Shown piece after piece: positions 11,001 to 17,530 of a stretch of 64,000 nucleotides of DNA. The position numbers were made by a program, and so were the translations under genes. Numbering within the stretch: position 1 is the first letter of the stretch; each line of letters opens with the position of its first letter. The notes below the pieces were generated by a model. It made no database searches and was not told the origin of the DNA. It was given only the letters and a program-made list of their open reading frames with translations. The DNA is from a virus, in the IMG/VR virus record IMGVR_UViG_3300036770_003093, positions 1-64,000 of that record, one strand, 5' to 3'.

Positions 11001-13839
11001 GTATACCGGTTGTTTCTTTATTTTGAGCATAAGCATCAATATCTCCAAAATTATCAACAACTATTTGTAAAATTCTTTTTTGGTTATTAAGATTATAGTT
11101 GTCTGGATCTTCCTCTAACTGCTCATTTATCTCTCGAAGCTTATCGTTAAAAGCAAATCTTATATCAGTAAATAGTATTCTCCTACCATTTTGTGTGTAT
11201 AAGAATAGCAGCGCTTTAGATTGTTGTTCAATACCTGATTTCTTAAGTATAGTATCTATTACCATACCATCTATAGACTCCCGTATAAGATTTAAATCCT
11301 CATCATTTAAGTTTAATGGTGTTTGATCTACAACACTCTTAGCACTGTTAAGAACATTAAACATTGAGTTGTTGATATTCGGTTGTAGATTTAATACTTG
11401 ACCAAAGTACAGTTTGTTAAATGCTTCCGCCACCGCGGGTACACTCATCGCATCTACATAAGCAGTTTTGTTGGTTACACCACCAAACAAAGACTTAAGA
11501 AAATTCCAGATTCTCCTAAACAAAGTATTTTTTACAGGAGAGCCTTTTTCTGGAGTTTGTTGGCGAGCATAATCTCTAAATTGCTCGGCCAAGTATTCTT
11601 CTATTTGAAAGAAAGAAGCATTACTAAACTTAACAACTTCTCCAGAAACAGTTTTAAAGGTGCCCGGTTTTTTACGAACCTCATTATATAACCTGGTTTT
11701 TTCTGCTACAGTTAAATACAACTGTGTAAATCCATGCCAAGCTTCGTGGTATATGTCTACAGCACTCGATCCTTTATAAAGGGTAATGCCTGATTTACTA
11801 AAAGTAGCCCACGCATTACTATTAACAATAGCTAATAATCTGTTTAGAGGAATATGTTTAGACAAAGGACTTTGGGCCCACCACTTTTCAGCAGCATCTA
11901 TCTCTTCCTGGGTAACCTTATTCTCTAGATCAGTTTGCCTAAAGAGCTCATCAAAATCAAAATTATCTGTATCTATAGACCCTTCTGGGTTTATATTTTT
12001 TGCATCGTCTTCTTCTGGTGTAGTTTCTGGCACCTCATCTGTTTCAACAGGAAGTTCTTCTTGAGCCGTAACATATTTAAAGTCTCTAGATAAAGCAAAA
12101 ACAAACGCAGGGTTCTGTGCTCTAAATTGACCATTTGCGTTTAAACCTGTAGCTTTTACACTAACATTGTTGTATACCCATTCATAATAGTTTCCGTTTT
12201 CTACTACGTTTAAAGTATTGTTTCTAACAGAAATATCATAGAATCTTCCTGATCGCCAGTTATTACGATTAATATTAACAGATAAATACTGTGAATTTCT
12301 ATCACTAAAAAACGCTTCTAATACTTCTTTAAGATTTTCAGCATCATTAATGTTATATACTTGAGTTTCTTTAGTTTTATCTTGTTTTACTATAATAGTG
12401 GTAACTGTTCCAGAATTTTTATCAAATATTAGATTGTTTGTCCTAGTATTTGGAATTGTTAATAGACCTTTACCCTTAACTTCTTGAAAAAAGGTTTTGA
12501 GATATTCAAATCTGGTTTGAAAATCAATAGCTACACCGCCTACAGTAATTTCTTTTTCTGATAAAAGAAAGATTACAGCATCTCGTAAATCAGTAAGATC
12601 GTTAAAAAGGGGTTTGTTAACCTCTAATGCTTGATTACTATTAGCAACTAAACCATTAAGTTTAAGAAATTGTTCCCATATAGCATTTTTGGCTGCAAAC
12701 TCTGTAAACTGAATCTTTTCACGGCGCTCTTCTTGCGGAACCTCATCCAGCTGTATCTCTAAACCATTTGCATCTAGTCTAATATCTTTTATTCGAGTAG
12801 GCCCAGAAGTATTAATATTTGGTGCCAGTATACCAGTAATTGGAAAAATGATTTTTGCACCCTTACGCACCTGACTTTTAGCTTCTTCTAAATGATAAAT
12901 TAACTCTGCCTGTTGTTCTGGAAAATTTTTTGAAGGAGCAATCTGTTCTTTTTCTCTTGGATATGTATATACTACTTTACCATTATCTTGATCAGTAATA
13001 TTCCCTTCCTCATCAAAGAATAAAGGGTTGCCATTTTTATCTGTTATTAATAAAATTAGTCCGTTGTTTTTTCTGTTTGAAAAAACATTTCTTTCAGCAG
13101 GTGTCATTAGACGAACATCTTTACTAAAGAAATCAAGTTCTAAACTCTTGTCTAAATCATTATGACGCATCAAGGTGTAGAACAAGTCTTCACCCTGAAA
13201 ATTAATTTGATTAATCCCTGAGTCTTCAGATTCAGAATCAGATTCACTTCTAAAAACAGCTCGCTTAAGATTATAAATACGTTGTTTAAATGGTGTAGTA
13301 TCCTCTAAATTTTGTGTAGCTGGTTCTACTTCTCCTTGACTAATTGGAGCAGCTTCCTGAAAAGTATCACTATTTGGTATCTCTCTATAAGTAAACTGTA
13401 CTGGTCTATTAGCTGCCTCAATACGACGCTTAGTATCTTCATTATTTTCATATTGACTAAGTACAATTCTTTGTTTGTCAACAATCTCTAATAACTCTCT
13501 TATATTTTTACTTTGAGCAACTACAAACTTTTTTACTTTATCAATATTTTTAAATGTTTCAATAGACTCACGAAGTTTGTTTAAGTCAAATCCTTTTTGT
13601 GCTAAATAACCCTCAATGTCTTGATTATAAAAAGCTATACCTCTAATCAAACCAGGTACTAAACGTGCATAAGCTAATGCTGTATTCTCATCATTAGTTG
13701 AGTTAAGAACTAACTTATATACTTTTTGAACACTTGGTATTAAAGAATATTCTCTATCTGCATTCTTAAGCTTTATAATATCACTTTTAAGAATAGCAGT
13801 AAGAGTTTTAATCTGTTCATCTGGAATAGCACAGTTCAT
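2047..13839 (-). CDS. Giant crAss-like RNA polymerase polyprotein with zincin and C-terminal SLOG/ASCH/A1S_2505-like domains
   Basis: 3,930 residues. Residues 2169-2173 are DFDFD (bases 7321-7335), the DxDxD Mg-binding motif of the beta-prime double-psi barrel. It is preceded at about 2130-2165 by an RIPVQGQSSI...EFLPPG...IIVLPSEIV stretch that lines up with the classic beta-prime order RxPTLHR...LHPLVC...NADFDGD. crAss-like phages (phi14:2 gp66 is the studied case) carry such a single-chain polymerase in the virion and use it for early transcription. Residues 698-702 are HEAWH, a zincin motif. The last 640 residues add a SLOG/DprA-like domain (about 3293-3503; SGAARGAD, SGGTGWAIAYA), an ASCH-like domain (about 3536-3640) and an A1S_2505-like domain (about 3660-3785; FGSNTEGRHGDGAA), joined by P/T/Q-rich linkers. 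The beta-side catalytic lysines could not be placed with confidence. Much longer than my recollection of gp66 (about 2,200 residues). Confidence 0.8.
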   Translation of the reverse strand: MNCAIPDEQIKTLTAILKSDIIKLKNADREYSLIPSVQKVYKLVLNSTNDENTALAYARLVPGLIRGIAFYNQDIEGYLAQKGFDLNKLRESIETFKNIDKVKKFVVAQSKNIRELLEIVDKQRIVLSQYENNEDTKRRIEAANRPVQFTYREIPNSDTFQEAAPISQGEVEPATQNLEDTTPFKQRIYNLKRAVFRSESDSESEDSGINQINFQGEDLFYTLMRHNDLDKSLELDFFSKDVRLMTPAERNVFSNRKNNGLILLITDKNGNPLFFDEEGNITDQDNGKVVYTYPREKEQIAPSKNFPEQQAELIYHLEEAKSQVRKGAKIIFPITGILAPNINTSGPTRIKDIRLDANGLEIQLDEVPQEERREKIQFTEFAAKNAIWEQFLKLNGLVANSNQALEVNKPLFNDLTDLRDAVIFLLSEKEITVGGVAIDFQTRFEYLKTFFQEVKGKGLLTIPNTRTNNLIFDKNSGTVTTIIVKQDKTKETQVYNINDAENLKEVLEAFFSDRNSQYLSVNINRNNWRSGRFYDISVRNNTLNVVENGNYYEWVYNNVSVKATGLNANGQFRAQNPAFVFALSRDFKYVTAQEELPVETDEVPETTPEEDDAKNINPEGSIDTDNFDFDELFRQTDLENKVTQEEIDAAEKWWAQSPLSKHIPLNRLLAIVNSNAWATFSKSGITLYKGSSAVDIYHEAWHGFTQLYLTVAEKTRLYNEVRKKPGTFKTVSGEVVKFSNASFFQIEEYLAEQFRDYARQQTPEKGSPVKNTLFRRIWNFLKSLFGGVTNKTAYVDAMSVPAVAEAFNKLYFGQVLNLQPNINNSMFNVLNSAKSVVDQTPLNLNDEDLNLIRESIDGMVIDTILKKSGIEQQSKALLFLYTQNGRRILFTDIRFAFNDKLREINEQLEEDPDNYNLNNQKRILQIVVDNFGDIDAYAQNKETTGILDFYSRSSNSSISNLVSINDEDIEAETNPDATDNKELQGQMGDKKINNHLIIDYLPKALLTILSLIPDVSITEGRDADLIAGGKMFVYKRNSLGFPKVKNLGHTINAITKTLINESSYDNMLYKLGEAVDAFPVLGVLKAMLPNQDSFTQTSKTVQKQTLLDILIGFWQAFDKAKMEAFLNRQSPQQADAEQGETIRGNLFTIGRATNSLNNVFNNWSSNFKYKTPINRDGSILLDPAKLPRITEKVSYDKVFEFLEVLGVELTDTTKNVIRSGKISLDALKEAVLSMKNDIETHKNNQDFLANPLSFFTVKVKKFTSQRTLLGKIADIEMLYSPLYNNSIVLNANGDIVTDVSMHNSMTRKTAAINSSSNLTQAVDFNAAFNEELNPFFKHSIVRSKLFDKNGRRTKNFSLFIGYHLGYQKLDEYGNIVKGLAASDLTANQKFINDFYSFMLEGIMPTLVHESKSSVYVNYIQDQNGSASLYVDANSFVDTILPSKANIIINNYIRAEYERILLFKTDDLYKKNQALNKDVIVIDSEGKEVTRKAGDVFTAFDDILSAETKENLYRDIAEGVSSRVSIDNNSAAIANDLRSYFEKNEALNTKRFNESSSEIFIDQNIVDRVFDTQNNERLNPQDKNNVLLRAYTVNYFIHRFEMNNFYYGDMAQYDHTKEAGTKYDAGAASGGPGFITDQWILDEINKNYPKTYSESVMRELRPDNAVKATTEILNTSIIKEDTGIRSVSLDDMINKVTELRHQREKGSKKKIKDEVIKAFDKAYGAGMKIGDGHGYINLDTYRHLKIAQDNWLPQQEALYQKIVNGETLDENDAKFFFPTYKLQMYGDLQTEAPITALHKFSLSPLIPNVIEDSLLNDIHKVMIINNIDYITYPSGSKISNVENPVDLYEDNDRNKINMDVEFVVNPVNISYLKEVTSNTNLWKAGQTFATQMRKLIVENLFLDGRIIPGKEVLVEKYLERIKDVTESLENDLLDEIGWVKNPDGTYSGSKEKLAAFLQKQLEKKNIPSYIVDLLSVTEEGTFINDLSAIPNAQIIESIIFSVISRRLILQKSYGEGLVQVPGSFWRKATESERKKWLGTNNFLPFYEYDPVRVKAMKVALTMHGDYFNLFQRKDLNGIKIGTYEFVEQEDGTTKKVLNLEASLKRLNTLIKDDKWLDKDDNRKAITILGVRIPVQGQSSIDAAEIYEFLPPGAGNIIVLPSEIVGKSGGDFDFDKLPSLFPRISRSGKIISASKYATKQDVRNRISELEKELNLDRKDVKKYVKEIIDNLKADKKVTKEELNSVANILEYAKIRRDFIVEDINKLIALDIENGQSKFLPKPLQKALSKPDYENKDIIKALRISSKILNKKGENILERFNKRLYSKIQEFDKLKFEELEPLRNQIEQLKDVRNEFNDAIDRSSDFLSEIKYVLDVERDFTGALQTDLLETATDILLSPENYVSLVTPNSTDIFDDLAAELKRKTQTYNPLERLTTSKNTGVISPTRLFESEYNISKYEAYMTAMDALGIGAIMNTYNVLLNSLGAVSPESYTVDIGQETVEIPVRILMPHQKRGKRISLSNTYTAKTKDAASHKISDVFNQMINGWVDVGKDPWIFYIQGNKEITPVLMYMIMAGVPVEYAVYFVSQPIIREFVKVKAGTSKEKALEELLGQKSVERIVYISQQEVTEDFKLADLKSQLDPTGYDKDYQEKVLLHFVEILNMSDAFTKFTRATNVDTTRENTYLSTRSREAAIAELFYDGRIDRSLIEAVQDPEKSILGGFFIGDFAIALAKEVLPFRFMSEVDDFINSKSNDDDEYRKLAKAKTSGKNNGNEIINSLFRNDLILALYQNAVRGFTLGSSTSYNGIGVTRDTPVKYADFLKSGVHIAFENGVPVIMVDANQIYKMYNDQASKNDNFKNFYPYVDDYARFLIEYSILDYTNPELDSETKKVNRANFKSLNSYAIFQNQRNSFARILNKLALKNQALREQFVVLQSLFVESVEGYDTITLKDKGLDNITGTSYYNELKALKDFNAVKQRVPSLSDDSIKTINFLFRMLPQVIFLQEGLNKNFSNLVNLIDFKTEINPIIQNAINAVNKDQKESFQNFLESFYASFMENNRIGNKIPVKIYRNRGKVKPVPGAYTRFIPEKIRGVRSKKMNNLLFMQLRDARKPYEQYDRIIDQSSNVIYVVYPTVLNQEKAAKSSYIRNSKTKARYIPIAIGFNNIEDGFVEGGEQTVKQQPQPKQYRTEKIISDEDVRLFNQYRGNRALPEEFFTSKTRFKEFYNTQTGKRETAPQSTKWFLNEKNLYDLIDQETGELYISDVDLSTGLRYIEVQPTQPSTNLPGPETTFTLQGKTIKLGRTQSNINNSGAARGADAYFNFRSADYPVSNMNWHNQDMLKRAKEGKEKDLIIGLMENNPQALITDESEYAKVVQIGASRLGKAAKNPATINKLGRNWYQIKNSDAVFAIVESFYTRPDTGNLDMANVSGGTGWAIAYAAEKIDGRERPIYVFNQSDNKWYQYDYIDEIFKEYSGIPKLTKNFAGIGTRKINEAGKKAIDNLYANTFRATQPSTVANEFDVADNLTPIQQNFKDGDGGRKMQPQFAGKSTMDLIMSGDRTRTTRAKTDIQRMAKDYNLSKISDLVGKVIRMTDKTGRQVYTRITKVTPFTQEYQDATWQKEGWEKAVTDNLVGKYPYAIEFEVIQPSTQTTVQPSQIEYTPENITSLKSNEVFVFGSNTEGRHGDGAAKTAVDKFGAKYGEPKGLQGQSYAIITKDLSKGKRSVSLDSIYNQVIDLNDRAKVRDDLKFYVTKFGTDLAGFTTEEIKQIWQDIHENYIIADNIVLPKEFEVRDKQPAVQGVSSTKGITKTPLQTPSITDAKTPNVEQAKKIIDQQLAKIEEVLSNPENNVIMDNSLLISQKTKDIAGDYAGSKAIADYLYGEIYKRFGLPISGTGKFSVRELIRENQQGIEGVEADKINKEDLNGLDLDGTCFRA

Positions 13840-13843
13840 AGAA

Positions 13844-16800
13844 TTAACATTTTGCGTTGTTAGCTAAATCGTTTTCAAGACCTTCAGAATCTTCAGTAAC
13901 CTCTTGTGTAAAAAATGAAGGATCAACCATTACTCTTTGTAAGTTTTCATCAGTAATGTTCAGCAAAAGAGTTTCTTCTGTAGTTAATTCTACAGGTGTT
14001 TCTGTTGCATCAACAATTGGATCAAACGTATTCATAAACTGAGAAGTACTAATTGTTTCTTTAACACTAGGATCTGTTACCAAAGATACAGTGATTTCTT
14101 TTTTAGTTGCATTATAAGATACGATTTTATAAGCAGTATTTATAGAAGGTGTTTCATCTTTTTTATGAAAAAAGTCAAACTCGCCAATTGGCCTAATCTT
14201 TAAATTATTAAGTTTCTCATCTAAAGCCTTAGTTAATAAATCTGTTGTTTCATCATAACCATAGTCTATAAGAAACTTAACTATATCATTTTTTAGAAGA
14301 TAAAGCTCTTCTGCTGTAGTCGCATTTGAAATTTTTTCGCGCAGTATGTCCGTAGCTTCTTGTTTATTTCTAAAGACACCTGTATCTGTTACAGCAACCC
14401 GTCCTATTGTTTCCCCGGTTTCTTTATCAACAATATTTAAAACATCTTCATAAACCATTGATATACCAAAATCTTCAATGACAGATTCTGATAATAGAGA
14501 GATTGTAAACTCTTTATCGCCGGGGTCTTGATATTGTTCTTTTTTATCAGTGTCTATATAAACAGCAAGCTTTACTATTTTTCCACTTATAGGTATCTTT
14601 AGTGTAAAACTATTATATTGTTTATTATAAGTTATTTTACCAGATAAAGTGTTTCCTGCTTTTATAAGTTCTCTAATAAAATCTGCTTTCTCGACTATAT
14701 ATTCAGCCTTTGGTCTTCTCTCTATTTTATTTAGAGTTTTAACTTGCTCATCAGTTAACTCAATTTCAGTGGGTGTTTCTTCAGCACCCTCTTCTAGAGC
14801 AGCTAGTTCTGCATAAGCACTGCTATCTTTTCTACCAACTTCTTCAAGAGCTTTCATAGCCTGCTCTCTAGTCATTGTGCCCTTTTTAACAGCGTCTACA
14901 TATTTTGCATCGTATTCATTGTTGATTTTATCAACATTATTATTGTATTTAAAAACAAAAAAAGTATCCGACGTTTTATCTACTTTTGTAAAACCTACTT
15001 CTGTTATTTTACCCTCTCTTGTAAAGATTTTATCTTCTTTTAATATACTCTTATCAGGGTTTTTTACATCATTGCTTAAAGAATTTTTATAGATTGTTTC
15101 TTTATCATTTAGTTTTTCCTGTCTTCCTCTTTCTATATCAGCTTTAGCACCTGTACCTGTGGCACCTTCACCTTCTAAAGCTTTTAGTTCTGCATCATAT
15201 TTAGCGTTGACAAAAGTTTCTAATGATGCAAGTTGTTTATATGAGTTTGCAATTTTAATAACTCCAGTCCCTGTAGGAGTAGAAAATTTAATACCGTTTG
15301 ATAAAGTAATTTCAATATTGTCGTTTTCTTTTGACATATAGAAATACGTAATATCCCAGTTAAAGTTTGTTTCTAGGAATTTCCAAATCTTTTCTGCAAA
15401 TTTTTTAGAGTCGGTATCCTGTATACTAATAAATTCACTTTGCAGCCTTTTAGCTTTTTCTATCTCAGCTTTAGCATCTGTAGCCCCACCAACTTCTTCT
15501 GTTTCTTCTTCTGTATCCTCAGTTTCTTCTTCTGTAACAAATGCTGATCTTTCTTTAAAGATTTCATCTACCATTTGAGATAGAGTCATTTCTCTTTTAG
15601 TATCATCATCTACAGAATCGCTAGCAAATACTACAAACTTTTCGTTCTCATTAATGGTGATAAAGGGTTGCTCTGGAGACAGCTCCTGATTCTTAACTTT
15701 TGAAGGTTGCTCTACACCATTTATTTTTCCTGTTGCTAAATCATAATCAACTTGTAATGGTAGAATACCAAGGTTTACTTTATCTAAACCGGTTATCTTT
15801 TGTAAAATACGTTTGTATATAATCTGCTGTAAAGCGTTTTTTATATAATTTTTATAAGTATCTGTACCTAAACCGTATTTTTTCCACTTTCCAGCTGTAC
15901 CAGTTTTTACGTCTACAATCCACCACTCTTGATTCTCGTCTATAAACAATAAGTCCATTTGACCAGCAATCTTTGTGTCTTCATCAAACAAGATTTCTGT
16001 TTCAGATGCTATTTGACCAACAGCCTCTCTAAAAGGTTTTAGAAGTTCTTCAAGTTGTTTTGCAGCTTCTTTAGATAATAGTTCTGTTTCTTTTACACTT
16101 GTATCTACATCCGCTACAAAGTCACGTACTCCAGCATCAAACTCGTCACCTACTTCTCTTGATGTATCATATAACCTTTCAGAAAGTGCTAATCCAAAAT
16201 CATCAAAATACTCTGTAAGAACATCTTTTGGAGTAGTAGGATTAGCCAATACTTCTAAAAAATCTGGTTTAGAAGCTATGTATTTATCAAATGCTTTTAA
16301 GGCTCTTTCTAAATTAAAGGCACCTCTTGTATATTTTACAATTGATTCTTCAAAATGTTTTCTTACATCAGTAGCCCTATTATTTTCTACTTCTTTTCTT
16401 AACTCAAGTAAATAAGTACTTACTGTGCTAACAACACCAAAAGGTTTAATTCTAAAATACCTTTGTAATATACCTTCAACAATTACAGTTACCCGGGCGT
16501 AATCTTCTTCATTAATCAAATATGCAGTAGATGACTTTAAAGGTTTACCGTCAGTTCCTGTTTCAACTGCCTGCATTCTTGCGGAAATAGCATTTAGTAC
16601 TCTTTCAATTTCTTGTTCTACAATAGCAACATCTTTATTTCTAAATGATTGTAGCTCTTTTAGAAATGCGCCAAGGTTATTTACATCTTCTTGTAAATCA
16701 GCGTAGCCAGCATCTGTTTTATTTAAACCAGAAAGTTTGTTCTTTAAAGACTGATAAAGACTACTAACATATAACAAAGACTGATCAGAGGTAACTTCTT

Positions 16801-17530
16801 GACCAGTTGTTTTGAGTTTAATATTGTCAGGCTTTTTTCTGCTTGGTGATACAGCGCCGGTACTTAATGCAGTATTATATTGTTCAATAATAGTCCTGGC
16901 AATCGTTGTCTTTAAAAAGTTATTTATATCCCTGTATAATAAAGGCTCTTTAGATTTAAGATCAGTAAACTTCTCATCAAGTCTGTCTTTAAGGGCCCGC
17001 AATTGAGCAAACTCAGAAGTATTAGGTAATAGCTCAAAGTCCTCATATGTAATATCAGAGACTACTATTTTTTCTCCAGGTACAAGACTAGTTTCTTTTT
17101 CTTCTTCCTCTTCTTCCTCTTCTGCAGATATAGGCGTAGTTGTCGTGGTGGTAGCAGTAGCAGGCCCCGTTGCTGTTGTACTTGGTAATGTCCCCGCAGG
17201 TCTAAATCCAATGTATATAAAAATGCGCTCTAAACCTTCTACAGGATCAGTAAACCTGTTAACCATGTCTAGAATAGCATCTTCTCTATACTTTGTTTCA
17301 TCTAGCAAAGTTTTAAAAGTAGAAATGCTTCTACCCTTATTGATAATAGCAAAAGCTGTTTGAACAAACATGGCCGCGCGATTTACACTACCAGTTTGTA
17401 AAGCGACCATATCAAACAAATCAGTCATATACTGATCAATGTCAAATGTCTCAGCATTCGCATTGATGTGAGCATACACATCATTAGCAAGATCAAATAC
17501 CTGTTCCCGGGTTAAAGCACAAGTTATCAT
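13844..17530 (-). CDS. Giant protein with PD-(D/E)XK (RecB/Cas4-like) nuclease domain
   Basis: 1,228 residues. A PD-(D/E)XK nuclease core is visible: IAGQMDLLF with D526, then WWIVDVKTG with D540 and K542, then NALQQIIYKRIL, the Q-x-x-x-Y helix typical of RecB/Cas4/AddB-type nucleases. A low-complexity acidic run (a string of Glu near residue 140) and Thr/Ala-rich linkers separate helical regions. It starts within the TGA of the preceding 1,114-aa gene (4-nt overlap) and lies 4 nt before the RNA polymerase gene, so it is made in step with both and is probably ejected with them. Substrate is unknown; host or competitor DNA degradation, or DNA end processing after entry, are both possible. Domain fold fairly sure, role inferred. 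The C-terminus ends NNAKC, with a Cys as in its neighbours. Confidence 0.7.
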   Translation of the reverse strand: MITCALTREQVFDLANDVYAHINANAETFDIDQYMTDLFDMVALQTGSVNRAAMFVQTAFAIINKGRSISTFKTLLDETKYREDAILDMVNRFTDPVEGLERIFIYIGFRPAGTLPSTTATGPATATTTTTTPISAEEEEEEEEKETSLVPGEKIVVSDITYEDFELLPNTSEFAQLRALKDRLDEKFTDLKSKEPLLYRDINNFLKTTIARTIIEQYNTALSTGAVSPSRKKPDNIKLKTTGQEVTSDQSLLYVSSLYQSLKNKLSGLNKTDAGYADLQEDVNNLGAFLKELQSFRNKDVAIVEQEIERVLNAISARMQAVETGTDGKPLKSSTAYLINEEDYARVTVIVEGILQRYFRIKPFGVVSTVSTYLLELRKEVENNRATDVRKHFEESIVKYTRGAFNLERALKAFDKYIASKPDFLEVLANPTTPKDVLTEYFDDFGLALSERLYDTSREVGDEFDAGVRDFVADVDTSVKETELLSKEAAKQLEELLKPFREAVGQIASETEILFDEDTKIAGQMDLLFIDENQEWWIVDVKTGTAGKWKKYGLGTDTYKNYIKNALQQIIYKRILQKITGLDKVNLGILPLQVDYDLATGKINGVEQPSKVKNQELSPEQPFITINENEKFVVFASDSVDDDTKREMTLSQMVDEIFKERSAFVTEEETEDTEEETEEVGGATDAKAEIEKAKRLQSEFISIQDTDSKKFAEKIWKFLETNFNWDITYFYMSKENDNIEITLSNGIKFSTPTGTGVIKIANSYKQLASLETFVNAKYDAELKALEGEGATGTGAKADIERGRQEKLNDKETIYKNSLSNDVKNPDKSILKEDKIFTREGKITEVGFTKVDKTSDTFFVFKYNNNVDKINNEYDAKYVDAVKKGTMTREQAMKALEEVGRKDSSAYAELAALEEGAEETPTEIELTDEQVKTLNKIERRPKAEYIVEKADFIRELIKAGNTLSGKITYNKQYNSFTLKIPISGKIVKLAVYIDTDKKEQYQDPGDKEFTISLLSESVIEDFGISMVYEDVLNIVDKETGETIGRVAVTDTGVFRNKQEATDILREKISNATTAEELYLLKNDIVKFLIDYGYDETTDLLTKALDEKLNNLKIRPIGEFDFFHKKDETPSINTAYKIVSYNATKKEITVSLVTDPSVKETISTSQFMNTFDPIVDATETPVELTTEETLLLNITDENLQRVMVDPSFFTQEVTEDSEGLENDLANNAKC

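Noticed and set aside
16466-16473. Internal TAATATAC as another promoter-like element
   Set aside because: Inside the nuclease-domain gene with no start codon nearby; taken as background, like the copy at 47073-47080.
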